Assembly: GCF_900099825.1 (NCBI RefSeq) | Contig: NZ_LT629693.1 | Span: forward strand, 1,736,001 to 1,800,000 | Reading direction: 5' to 3' | DNA: 64,000 bases | From: Bradyrhizobium ottawaense | GTDB taxonomy: Bacteria; Pseudomonadota; Alphaproteobacteria; Rhizobiales; Xanthobacteraceae | Shown: positions 44,759-53,575 of the stretch, in pieces | How the letters are laid out: every line of letters begins with the position of its first letter | Position numbering within the stretch: position 1 is the stretch's first letter | Translations under genes and position numbers: made by a program | Notes under the pieces: model-generated | What the model was told of the DNA's origin: nothing | The model's database searches: none | Seen by the model: the letters and a program-made list of their open reading frames with translations, nothing else

Positions 44759-46990
44759 ATGAGTCGCGCTGCGCGGCAGACCCGCAAGAGCATTTTGCGA
44801 TTCGCGCCGAACTTCACCGCCTATCTGCTTCCTCCCAATGTGGTCTGTCTCTACTCGGAGAACCGCAAGTTCTTCCTGCACGGCGATCTGTATTGCGCCG
44901 TGGCGAGCGCGATCGGAAAAAATGGCAAGGCTGCGCCGGAGATCATCCGCCAGCTTTCGAAGAGTTTTCCCGTCGCCGAGATCGAGGAGGCGATCAGGCG
45001 GTTGTTGGAGCGCCGGTACGTCGTCAGTGGAGCATCGCACGCATACGCAGGCGCCGTTGATGGATATTGGGCAAGCCTCGGCCTGCCTCTCGAGGTCGCC
45101 GAAGAGAGCCTGCGCAATTGGCCCGTGCGGGTGGAATCGATCGATGTCAAAGGCGCCGGCGAACTGAGCGCGGCGTTGAGCAAGCTCGGGGTTCAAATCA
45201 CCCAGCGGTCGCCCAGGCTCATCATCACGCTTGTGAACGACTACCTCGAACGGCGGCTCGCCGATGTGAACACGGGACGCGTGGCCGACGGGACGCCCTG
45301 GCTGCTGGTCCAGCCGTCCGGCGTGTTTCCACTGGTGGGGCCTGTGTTCAAGCCGGGCGAAAGCGCCTGCTGGACCTGCCTGTTCGATCGCATGATCCGC
45401 AATCGCGAGATCAAGGGATTTCTCGACCGCGGAGCGGCGCAAGCGGTCGCCGTATCGCCCCTGGTCAACGACACCGTAGGACAGACCGCGATCCACTTCG
45501 CTGCGGTTGAAATCGCGAAGGCGATCGCCTCGGGATTTCGTACTGACCTCAGCGATCACATCGCAAGCTTCGACCTGACCGGGGCTGCCATCGCCAGGCA
45601 CTACGTCGCAAAACGCCCGCAATGTCGGACCTGCGGCAGCAAGAAGCTGCGGAATCCGCGACGGGCAGCAGTGCCGATCGACATTGCCGAGGGCAGACGG
45701 CTCGTCATGACCAGCGGCGGATACCGCACCGTGACGTCGCGAGCCACCGTGGCGCGGTTCCGCAAACATGTCAGTCCGCTGACCGGCGTGGTGTCGCGGC
45801 TCGAGCGGATCGAGGCCGATCTGCCGATGAACACCAATTTTTTCGCCCACCACAATTTCTCTGCGCCGGCCTGGAACGTCGACCAGCTCAGGTCCGCCCT
45901 GAGCGGCGGCAGCTTCGGCAAGGGCTCCACGGCCGAGCAGGGCGAGGCGAGCGCGCTGATGGAGGCGATCGAGCGCTACTCGGGCATTTTCCAGGGTGAC
46001 GAGATCAGGACGAAGCGCCGCTTTGCCGATTTCGCTCCCGGTGACGCTCTTCTTCCCAACGACGTCCAGTTCTTCAGCGACACGCAGTTTCAAAACAGGC
46101 ATGCCCCGCAGCCGGACGATTCACATCCGGTTCCCGAACCGTTCGACCCCTCGACCAGGACCGAGTGGTCGCCGGTCTGGTCGTTACGCGACAAGCGCTT
46201 CAAATATCTTCCGACCGGCCTGCTGTATTTCTTCTATGGCGGCTTCCACACGGATTCCAACGGGTGCGCGGCCGGCAACACCCGCGAGGAGGCCATCGTT
46301 CAAGGCTTCCTCGAACTGGTCGAACGCGATGCCTACGCGATCTGGTGGTACAACCGCGTGCGGCGTGCCGAAGTGGACCTCACGCAATTCGAGGATTCCT
46401 ACGTGCGGGATCTTCAAGACCAGTTTGCCGATGCGGGGCGCCGGCTCTGGGTGCTCGACATCACCAGCGATCTCGGCATTCCCTCCTACGTTGCGATCAT
46501 GCACTGGATGCAGAACGGACGCGAAAATATCGAGTTCGGTTCCGGCTCGCATTTCGATCGCCGCATAGCTCTGCTGCGTTCCCTCACCGAGCTGACCCAG
46601 TTCATCTCGATTGGCATGATGGACGGCGGAAGCGGCGAGAAACCGTCGCTTGACGGTGTCACGCCGCTGCGGCTGGACGATTATCCGTTCCTGATCCCCA
46701 GCGACAATCCAATCGTCCCGCCGGCGCCAGGCATCAAGGTGCACGACAATACGCGCGACCAGGTCAATGCCTGCGTCGAGATTGCGGTCCGAGCAGGATA
46801 CGATTTCCTCGTGCTCGACCAGACGCGGCCCGACGTCGAGGTCCCTGTCGTCAGAGTGCTTGTTCCAGGCTTGCGGCATTTCTATCGCCGCTTCGGGCCC
46901 GGCCGGCTTTACGACGTCCCGGTGAAGCTTGGGCTGCTGGATCGCCCGCGACTGGAGAGCGAACTCACTCCGTTCCTGCCGCACACCTGA
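44759..46990 (+). CDS. fused E1-like/YcaO cyclodehydratase (TOMM C-D)
   Basis: 743 residues from ATG 44759; the frame stays open to ATG 44624, so the start is uncertain. The N-terminal about 300 residues are the E1/ThiF-like leader-binding C protein with two zinc CxxC pairs (ACWTCLF and QCRTCGS). The rest is a YcaO domain with the ATP/Mg motifs AEQGEASALMEAIERYSG, NTREEAIVQGFLELVERDA and LDQTRPDVEVPVVRV. The C-terminus is LTPFLPHT, a weak version of the Pro-rich YcaO tail. YcaO enzymes use ATP to cyclise Cys to thiazoline. It lies 270 bp after the precursor. Confidence 0.9.
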   Translation: MSRAARQTRKSILRFAPNFTAYLLPPNVVCLYSENRKFFLHGDLYCAVASAIGKNGKAAPEIIRQLSKSFPVAEIEEAIRRLLERRYVVSGASHAYAGAVDGYWASLGLPLEVAEESLRNWPVRVESIDVKGAGELSAALSKLGVQITQRSPRLIITLVNDYLERRLADVNTGRVADGTPWLLVQPSGVFPLVGPVFKPGESACWTCLFDRMIRNREIKGFLDRGAAQAVAVSPLVNDTVGQTAIHFAAVEIAKAIASGFRTDLSDHIASFDLTGAAIARHYVAKRPQCRTCGSKKLRNPRRAAVPIDIAEGRRLVMTSGGYRTVTSRATVARFRKHVSPLTGVVSRLERIEADLPMNTNFFAHHNFSAPAWNVDQLRSALSGGSFGKGSTAEQGEASALMEAIERYSGIFQGDEIRTKRRFADFAPGDALLPNDVQFFSDTQFQNRHAPQPDDSHPVPEPFDPSTRTEWSPVWSLRDKRFKYLPTGLLYFFYGGFHTDSNGCAAGNTREEAIVQGFLELVERDAYAIWWYNRVRRAEVDLTQFEDSYVRDLQDQFADAGRRLWVLDITSDLGIPSYVAIMHWMQNGRENIEFGSGSHFDRRIALLRSLTELTQFISIGMMDGGSGEKPSLDGVTPLRLDDYPFLIPSDNPIVPPAPGIKVHDNTRDQVNACVEIAVRAGYDFLVLDQTRPDVEVPVVRVLVPGLRHFYRRFGPGRLYDVPVKLGLLDRPRLESELTPFLPHT

Positions 46991-47004
46991 AAGGCCGGTC
47001 TTCC

Positions 47005-48462
47005 GTGCGCGCTCCCCGCAAAAAGCCGACCAGGAAGATCGCGTCCGTCATCACCGCCCGATTGAACGGTCATTTCTCCCTGCAGATGCAGGCGGACGGG
47101 AGCATCACCGCCTTCGTGGACGGCCATTCCGTCAATCTGGGACAATTGAGCACGGCCGCGATGGACCGCGCGCGAAATTTGACCGACGGCCTGCCGCTCG
47201 CGTCCTTTGCCGGCAAGAGCGCCATCGCGAGGGAAGTCGACGTCCTGGTGCATCGACTGGCGCGGCACGGGCTGCTCGAATATCGCCTGTCTTTTCCGCG
47301 TGACGAGCAGGTTCTCGTGGTCATCGAGCCCCAGGTCCCTGAGTACTGGCCGCAACGCGCAAGGCTCGGTGAGGGTGACAGCATCGTGTTGTCGCGCTTT
47401 GCCAACCTGCGCCGGCGTGGCAACGAGATGGTACTGGAATCGCCGCGCTCAGGCGCGCTGTTTCGAATTGGCGATCCCGCGATTGCCGCCACCCTCGCTG
47501 CGCTGTCGCGGCCTCAGAAGATCAGCAGGCTTCGCCGCCATGTGACCTTCTTCAACCTCGATCTGTTCGAACTGCTGCTGGATAGCCAGTTCCTGCTCAA
47601 GCTCGATGCGAACAGCGGCGACGGCCTTCGGGTGAATGAAGGTGACGGCAATCTTGTTCTCTGGGATTTCCATGATCTCGTGTTTCACACGCGGAGCACG
47701 GAGGGCCGACAGGCCAATCCGGTTGGCAGCACCTTCGCCTATGCAAGCGTTGTTTCACCGCTGCCCGCGGTGCGTCCGCCTTGGCCCGGCAAGAAGATCG
47801 ACCTGCGCAAATTCTTCACCTCGGATCCGATCTCGCCCTTCCTAAAGCTGTTGCGCGACCGCCATTCAGTCCGAGATTTCGATGACGAGCATCCGGTCAC
47901 GCTCGCCGAACTCGCGCGCTTTCTCGACACCACAGCCCGCGTGCTGTCGGAATGGAAGAGCGACGCGAATTTCGAAGGCGGTCCTGAGATCACCTACAGC
48001 ACAAGACCCTATCCATCGGCCGGTAGCGCGTACGAACTGGAATTGTATCTGACGGTCTCGAACTGCGAGGGGCTTGCACGCGGACTTTACCACTACGACG
48101 CGGGCGGTCACGCGCTGGTGGCGATCGGGGCCTCCGCACAGCAACTCCAGGCACTTTTGGCGGCAGCCGAGTTTGCCATGGACGCACCCGGTCCGCCTCA
48201 GGTCTTGATCACGATCGCCGCGCGTTTTGGACGGATCTCCTGGAAATACAGCTCAATCGCATATTCGCTGATCCTGAAGGATGTCGGCAGCATGATCCAG
48301 ACGTTCTACCTGACGGCGACCGATATGGGCCTTGGTAGCTGCGCCATCGGCACCAGCAACATCGATCTGTTTGCAAAAATGACGGGGCTCGAATTCCACG
48401 TAGAGGGTCCGGTCGGTCAATTCGCGCTCGGACGCGGCAAGAAGCTGCTGGTCGCAAACTAG
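47005..48462 (+). CDS. SagB-type FMN-dependent dehydrogenase (thiazoline oxidase)
   Basis: 485 residues from GTG 47005, 14 nt after the YcaO stop. Residues of about 20-250 are an N-terminal SagB-type region; residues of about 285-480 are a nitroreductase-like FMN domain (RDRHSVRDFDDEHPVTLAEL; SAGSAYELELYLTVSNCEGL; YHYDAGGHAL). Enzymes of this class oxidise thiazolines to thiazoles after the YcaO step. Together with the precursor this completes the minimal TOMM set. No transporter or protease gene follows before the mobile elements. Confidence 0.9.
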   Translation: MRAPRKKPTRKIASVITARLNGHFSLQMQADGSITAFVDGHSVNLGQLSTAAMDRARNLTDGLPLASFAGKSAIAREVDVLVHRLARHGLLEYRLSFPRDEQVLVVIEPQVPEYWPQRARLGEGDSIVLSRFANLRRRGNEMVLESPRSGALFRIGDPAIAATLAALSRPQKISRLRRHVTFFNLDLFELLLDSQFLLKLDANSGDGLRVNEGDGNLVLWDFHDLVFHTRSTEGRQANPVGSTFAYASVVSPLPAVRPPWPGKKIDLRKFFTSDPISPFLKLLRDRHSVRDFDDEHPVTLAELARFLDTTARVLSEWKSDANFEGGPEITYSTRPYPSAGSAYELELYLTVSNCEGLARGLYHYDAGGHALVAIGASAQQLQALLAAAEFAMDAPGPPQVLITIAARFGRISWKYSSIAYSLILKDVGSMIQTFYLTATDMGLGSCAIGTSNIDLFAKMTGLEFHVEGPVGQFALGRGKKLLVAN

Positions 48463-48622
48463 AGAGCCGCCTCCATTTTTGCTTCAACGATGGAGTCATA
48501 TGGCCGGAGGCCTAGGCCCTAGCCTCAAGGACCCCACATTAAAGTAGTTTCATCCGACCGGGGCGGAGCAAGATTGGCAGCTTTGGGTCAATCGCGTCGG
48601 TTTGACGGTCGGCCAGCCACTT
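48463..48622. other. intergenic after RiPP cluster
   Basis: 160 bp without a gene. A GC-rich interrupted palindrome around 48504-48525 (GAGGCCTAGGCCCTAGCCTC) could end the RiPP operon transcript. Confidence 0.35.
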
Positions 48623-48694
48623 TCGCGGTAGGGACGCGAGTTACCTCGCGCCCCCCGCACAGATCCGTACGGGCCCAATTCGGGCATACGGCTT
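48623..48694 (-). ncRNA. group II intron domains V and VI
   Basis: On the minus strand 48694-48661 reads AAGCCGTATGCCC-loop-GGGCCCGTACGGATCT. It folds as a lower stem, a 2-nt bulge (CC) and an upper stem, the layout of intron domain V (AGC...CGUACGG). Directly after it 48660-48623 forms a second hairpin with an unpaired A near its 3' side (CCCTACC), like domain VI. The GUUC end is changed to GAUC and the loop is not GNRA, so the ribozyme may be degenerate. Confidence 0.5.
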
Positions 48695-49192
48695 GTATGG
48701 GGCTTTCTTTGTCAAGGGGGCGTCACGCCATTTTGGTCGTCCTTTGCATTCCATTCTTTTGTTCGACCCGCGCCACGAGCATTCTTCCGTCCCGACCGCA
48801 TATTTCCATCGCCGGCGCGCGCAGCGGCGGTCAAGGACGGCGCTTCTTCAGCGCCGCCGAAGGGCTTGTCCTTGACGGACGCGAGCACGGCGGCAGGCTG
48901 CCGGCGATCGGGTGGTTGGGCGCGCGATAATCCGAGGGGAGCCTGCCATTGGCCGCGATCAATCGCGCGAACCACGCTTGTATTCGGTTGAACCCGTATG
49001 GGGTCCCGACCATGAAGCAGTCATACGCTTCTACGGGCAAGGCTCCGAGGCGGCGGGTCCATTCTCTCAGCGGCATTGCAGCCATAGCCGAATGCGGATT
49101 GCCGCCACCTCGGATCGTCATCGGCTACCCGGCGCATCAAGTGCGGTCAGGTTGCCGAACCCTGTTTGTCCTTTCTCGTTCTAGAGTGTTGC

Positions 49193-50356
49193 TCACGCGG
49201 CCGGCCGCAGCTCGACACCGTCCGGCACCTCGCCGGTCGTGACCAGGCGCCACAGCGCTATCAGCAGCTTGCGCGCCAGCGCCACGATCATCGTCGTCTT
49301 GCGCGCGCCGCTCGGCTCCTCGGTCCGCGAGCGATACCACTGCGCCAGCGCACTGTCTTTCTGGAACATCAGGAAGCGCCACGCCAACTGGATCAGCCCA
49401 CGTCGTACCCGCGCATTGCCGGCCTTGGCCAGGCCCTTCTCTCGGCGTTTCAATCCGCTGTCGTCGGGCGATCCCGTGAGCCCGGCATAGCGCGCCACCG
49501 CTCTTCGATCTCGAAGCTTCCGCGACAGGATCTCCCGCACCAGCATGTCCGCCGTCTCGATGCCGATACCGATCACCCTGGCGAGCAGCCGCACCATCGC
49601 ATGCGGCCCTGTATCTGGTGCCCGCTCGAGCCGCTCGGCACGCGTCTTCTCGATCGAGCTGATCTGCTCACGGACCAGTGCCAGCCGAGCCATGTCGCGC
49701 CGGAACTCCTCGATGGTGTTTGCCGGCAGGCCCGTGCCCTCCGCTGTCCGCAGACCTGCCAGACGCTCAGGCGCCTTGCGCAGATGTGGCTTGAATCCCC
49801 GGATCCCGAGGCGAGCGAGCGCACTTTTCATGCGGTTGGTGATGCGTGAGCGCTCGTCGACAAGGCTCTCACGCTCGCGGCTCGGGCGCCTCGCATCTTC
49901 CTCCTCCATCGTCGGGATCGCCACCATCCCGCAGTGCCCCCGCTCACCGCGCAACCATCCCAGGAATACGCGCATCAACATCGCCGCATCCAGACGATCT
50001 GTCTTCGCCCGCTTGCGCTCGCGTGACACCGCAACGCTTGCCGAATGGATGACATACGCCTCGATCCCACGAGCAATAAGCCAGCGCGCCAGCCAGAAGC
50101 CGTCGCGGCCAGCCTCATAGGCCAGCGCGATCCGGCTGATTGGCCGGCCAGCACGCACCGCCTCGTTCCGCCACCGCTCGATCAATCGTAACAGTGCCGT
50201 CGCATCCGGCTCCAGTTTCTTCAACGGCTGGCGCTCGACGCCAGGAACAACGCCGCTCACCAGCCAGCTCGCCTTGCTCATCTCGACGACCACCACCAAG
50301 GTCGAGATCGGATTAAACGCGGTCAGGCTTCGGCTGAGATCATTGACTTGGGCCAC
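49193..50356 (-). CDS. IS110-family transposase
   Basis: 387 residues from GTG 50356 with GGAGG 6-7 nt upstream. Typical IS110 text: TLVVVVEMSKASWLVSG, RIALAYEAGRDGFWLARWL, AKTDRLDAAMLMRVFLGWLR, MVRLLARVIGIGIETADMLV and RRAVARYAGLTGSPDDSG, with the C-terminal Ser-region domain. Apparently intact. Its start codons overlap the last codons of the group II intron RT, so the RT end (MEVAPWPK...) is IS110-derived. IS110 elements lack inverted repeats, so the ends were not set. Confidence 0.9.
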   Translation of the reverse strand: MAQVNDLSRSLTAFNPISTLVVVVEMSKASWLVSGVVPGVERQPLKKLEPDATALLRLIERWRNEAVRAGRPISRIALAYEAGRDGFWLARWLIARGIEAYVIHSASVAVSRERKRAKTDRLDAAMLMRVFLGWLRGERGHCGMVAIPTMEEEDARRPSRERESLVDERSRITNRMKSALARLGIRGFKPHLRKAPERLAGLRTAEGTGLPANTIEEFRRDMARLALVREQISSIEKTRAERLERAPDTGPHAMVRLLARVIGIGIETADMLVREILSRKLRDRRAVARYAGLTGSPDDSGLKRREKGLAKAGNARVRRGLIQLAWRFLMFQKDSALAQWYRSRTEEPSGARKTTMIVALARKLLIALWRLVTTGEVPDGVELRPAA

Positions 50357-51906
50357 GGGGCAACCTCCATCGGTTCGTATGGACGATGAAGGTGCCACGA
50401 CCTCCGCCGCCCGCCCCATAGCTTCTCCCACCTTGGGTGTCTGACGGCGAAGCGACTCTCTGGCCACGGATGAAGGATTCGCGGTTTCGGGAGCCAGTGG
50501 TCGGCCAACCGCTTGATCCGCTCCCAGGTCATCCCATCTTTTTGGCTCCGCCACTGCAGCGTTCGCCGCCAGAGATTGGTAACGTGGAATAGGAACGCGG
50601 ACAGTGACGAACTGTTTGTCGGCACCGCGTGGTAGTTGAAGTAACCGGTGACGACCTGCTGCAACCATCTTCCCTGCTGGGGAATCGGCTGATGCATGCT
50701 CCGTCGCAGTTCCTGTTTGATGGCTTGCAACTTTGCCTGCATGCGATCGCGCCGGGACTTTCGTTTGATTTGGAATTTGCCCCGACGAGTTTTGCTGCAG
50801 ATAAAGGTGAAGCCCAGGAAGGTGAAGGTCTCCGGTTTGCCGAGCCCGCGCCGCTTGCGGTTTTCCACCGCGAAGCGTCCAAACTCGATCAGCCGGGTCT
50901 TCTCCGAATGAAGCGACAGTGCAAACTCCTGTAACCGCTTACGCATCTCGTCGAGGAAGCGACGGGCGTCGGTCTCGTGCTCGAAGCCAACAATGAGGTC
51001 GTCGGCGTAGCGCACGATGATCATATTGCCCGCTGCCTCACGCCGTCGCCAGCGCTCGGCCCAGAGATCGAAAACGTAGTGTAAGTAGAGATTGGCCAGA
51101 AGCGGTGAGATCACCGATCCCTGCCCGGTCCCCTTGTCACTGACCGTCACGATTCCGTCTTCCAGGACGCCTGCCTTGAGCCATTTCTGGATCAGGCGGA
51201 TGATACGTCGGTCGCCGACGCGATGTTCTACAAACCTGATGAGCCACTCCTGGCTCACCGTGTCGAAGAACGAGCGGATGTCAGCGTCCAGTATCCAGTT
51301 CACCTTTGTGCTGGTGATCCCGACCATGAGCGCATCCATCGCATCGTGCGTGCTGCGTTCGGGTCGGAACCCATACGAGAACCCGAGGAAATCCTCCTCG
51401 TAGATCGCGCTCAGCACCGCAGCCGTGGCCCTCTGGACGATCTTGTCCTCAAGGGCGGCGACCGCGATCGGGCGTTGCCGACCATCCGGTTTGGGTATGT
51501 AAACCCGCCGCGACGGTAGTGCCCGATACGCTCCCCGATGGACGCGAGCATGCAGGTCCTCAAGATTGCGCTCAAGGTGCTGCTCGTAATCCCGACATGT
51601 CAGCCCATCCACTCCAGCTGCAGCATTCCCCTTGAGTTCAGAGAATGCCTCTGCGAGATGGTCAATACTGACGTGATGGAAGAGCGCGGTGAACTTCTCC
51701 TTCTTCCTTTGCCTTGCGGCTTGCCGTATGCGCTCCAGCGCCTGTGACACGGTTCCCCGGTACTGTGCCCGGCCCGTGCTTTGCTGACGCACATTCCCCT
51801 CGGCCCCCGCCCTTGGCTCCACCAACTCCACAGCCGGTTGCCCGGCTTTGTTCGTTGGCTTCACAGCTACTATGGCGGGGTCAGACTTCTCATGATCGTA
51901 CATCAT
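50323..51906 (-). CDS. group II intron reverse transcriptase/maturase
   Basis: 527 residues. RT motifs: YSGFRPERS-like SYGFRPERSTHDAMD, LDADIRSFFDTV, GTGQGSVISPLLANLYLH and the catalytic YADD in IIVRYADDLIVGF; the X/maturase domain follows (KLQAIKQELRRSMHQPIPQQ). No endonuclease domain is present. The last about 15-25 codons (after KLWGGRRRSWHLHRPYEP) enter the IS110 leader, so the C-terminus is not native. Cytoplasmic; it would assist splicing and reverse transcription of the intron. Confidence 0.88.
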   Translation of the reverse strand: MMYDHEKSDPAIVAVKPTNKAGQPAVELVEPRAGAEGNVRQQSTGRAQYRGTVSQALERIRQAARQRKKEKFTALFHHVSIDHLAEAFSELKGNAAAGVDGLTCRDYEQHLERNLEDLHARVHRGAYRALPSRRVYIPKPDGRQRPIAVAALEDKIVQRATAAVLSAIYEEDFLGFSYGFRPERSTHDAMDALMVGITSTKVNWILDADIRSFFDTVSQEWLIRFVEHRVGDRRIIRLIQKWLKAGVLEDGIVTVSDKGTGQGSVISPLLANLYLHYVFDLWAERWRRREAAGNMIIVRYADDLIVGFEHETDARRFLDEMRKRLQEFALSLHSEKTRLIEFGRFAVENRKRRGLGKPETFTFLGFTFICSKTRRGKFQIKRKSRRDRMQAKLQAIKQELRRSMHQPIPQQGRWLQQVVTGYFNYHAVPTNSSSLSAFLFHVTNLWRRTLQWRSQKDGMTWERIKRLADHWLPKPRILHPWPESRFAVRHPRWEKLWGGRRRSWHLHRPYEPMEVAPWPKSMISAEA

Positions 51907-52288
51907 CGGCTACGGCTCCTCGCCTTCCCGACGCGGGCCAGTGCAGCACGCATACTGGTGCTGGCCGACCATGAGATCTCCCGGTTCCCAAGCAAAGAGC
52001 GTGCGCACATGCCAGTGTCTAAGACCACGCCGGGCCGTCTGGGCGCTCGCGTTATCGCGCCCATCCGTGTTGCCTTCCGTCACCGGAACGACGTCGGCAC
52101 CCAGAATGAGGGTACTTTCGCGGCTCAATGGCTGGCCTATGCGCTCCCCTGTCAACGCTTCGCCGAGGCCCTCGCGGGCATCTGCGCATGACTCGGGGTC
52201 GATGCGGTTCGCTACTCCTTCATCGTGATGGACTTCCACCATCTACTCCTTGCCGGTCTCCCGGCGCACTCCGATCTGCCCCTGCCGG

Positions 52289-53501
52289 CTCAACCGGTCG
52301 ACGCAACACAGGCGTTAAATCTCTCTGCTGGCGTTTCAAATTGCAAGGTCTCGCGTGGTCGTTCGTTTAGCTGACGAGCCACTTTGTTCAGATGGGCTTG
52401 CGAATGCACCGACAAATCGGTGCCCTTTGGAAAATACTGTCTCAGCAGGCCATTGGTATTCTCGTTCGACCCGCGCTGCCACGGGCTTTGCGGGTCGCAA
52501 AAATAGACATCGATGTTGGTCGACATCGTAAAGCGGCGATGATCCGTCAGTTCCTTGCCCCGGTCCCAGGTCAGGGACTTATACAGCTCTTTTGGTAGCT
52601 TCTTCGACTGCTTGATGAGCGCATCGACTACAGTCCGGGTGTCCTTGCCTGCCACCTTGGCCAACATCACGTAACGCGTTTGACGCTCGACCAAGGTCGC
52701 GATGTAGCTGTTATTCGGCCCGGACAGCAGATCGCCCTCCCAATGGCCAGGCACCGCCCGATCTTCAACCGCAGCCGGTCGCTGACGGATTGAGACGGCA
52801 TCCTTCATATGTCCCCGTCTATCGCCATTCGGATCAACCGGTCTGGAGCGACGCATCGAGCGCGTCGATCGAAGATGGCAAAGCAGCTCTTTTTTGAGCA
52901 CGCCGCGCGCTTGGACAAACAGGCTGCGATAGATGGTCTCGTGTGACACCTGATTGCACTCGTCTTCAGGAAACGTTCTCTTCAGCCAGCCGGCGACCTG
53001 CTCGGGTGACCAATCTAATCTGAGCTTCCTTGCCACCACCTGCCGAAGCCGCGGATTGGTCGCCAGCTTACAACATTTTGGACGACGAGATCGTGCCCAG
53101 GCATTCTCGTCCGCAACTGTCGCCCGGTAGCGATCACAGCCGCCATTGCGGCTCATTTCACGGCTCACCGTCGAGGGCGAGCGGCCAAGTAATTTGGCGA
53201 TCGACCGGGACGATTGGCGTGCCGTAACGCCTCTGGAAATCACCTCGCGTTCCGCAAGCGTCAATGCCAGCCTGGAGCGACGTCGCTCCGAAGGACGAAA
53301 CCCTCCATGCGGGGAAACCACAAAATAGATCGACGATGACTGCTTACCAAAAGCTCGTCCGATCGCCTTCAGCGACTCCCCGCGCTTCCAACGGTCCCAT
53401 AATTCCGTCTTTTCGGCCGTGGTAAACCCTCTATGAAATCTCCGCTCCATCCGACACTCCATCTTTTCCTCTAAGATAAAGTGTTGCGTCGATCGGTTGA
53501 G
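52289..53501. mobile_element. IS30-family insertion sequence
   Basis: Inverted repeats: left CTCAACCGGTCGACGCAACAC (52289-52309) and right GTGTTGCGTCGATCGGTTGAG (53481-53501), 20 of 21 matching. The 1.2-kb length fits IS30. The left end is 20 bp from the 5' end of the group II intron. Confidence 0.85.
52290..53462 (-). CDS. IS30-family transposase
   Basis: 390 residues. N-terminal HTHs (RGESLKAIGRAFGKQSSSIY; SRSIAKLLGRSPSTVSREMS) and a DDE integrase core with VPGHWEGDLLSGPN, LTWDRGKEL and NENTNGLLRQYFPKG. ATG 53462 has AGAGGA just upstream; ATG 53450 is an alternative. The stop lies inside the left inverted repeat, as usual for the family. Looks intact and possibly active. Confidence 0.93.
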   Translation of the reverse strand: MECRMERRFHRGFTTAEKTELWDRWKRGESLKAIGRAFGKQSSSIYFVVSPHGGFRPSERRRSRLALTLAEREVISRGVTARQSSRSIAKLLGRSPSTVSREMSRNGGCDRYRATVADENAWARSRRPKCCKLATNPRLRQVVARKLRLDWSPEQVAGWLKRTFPEDECNQVSHETIYRSLFVQARGVLKKELLCHLRSTRSMRRSRPVDPNGDRRGHMKDAVSIRQRPAAVEDRAVPGHWEGDLLSGPNNSYIATLVERQTRYVMLAKVAGKDTRTVVDALIKQSKKLPKELYKSLTWDRGKELTDHRRFTMSTNIDVYFCDPQSPWQRGSNENTNGLLRQYFPKGTDLSVHSQAHLNKVARQLNERPRETLQFETPAERFNACVASTG

Positions 53502-53575
53502 ACCGCCCCCAATTAACGGACATCGTCAGAGCGGCCCGGTTGGTCCGGTTCGTGCCCAAGCGGAAGAGAGCGCAA

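Larger units (their letters stand above)
48620..52269 (-). mobile_element. group II intron, interrupted by IS110
   Basis: The minus strand from 52269 starts GTGCGCC, the group II 5' consensus. The intron RT lies at 51906-50323 and domain V/VI-like hairpins lie at 48694-48623. Between the RT end and domain V an IS110 transposase is inserted. Without the IS110 the intron would be about 2.4 kb, a normal size. The 5' part (52242-51910) contains an open frame often seen upstream of such RTs, which is probably structured intron RNA and not a protein. Confidence 0.55.

Noticed and set aside
44729..46102. Open frame of 457 codons antisense to the YcaO gene
   Set aside because: Mirror of high-GC coding sequence; no domain recognised, while the sense strand has clear YcaO motifs.
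48831..49121. Possible 96-codon protein between IS110 and intron domain V
   Set aside because: No recognisable domain and no ribosome binding site; composition changes midway.
51910..52242. Open frame of 110 codons upstream of the group II intron RT
   Set aside because: Such frames recur upstream of related RTs and most likely reflect conserved intron RNA (domain I), not protein.
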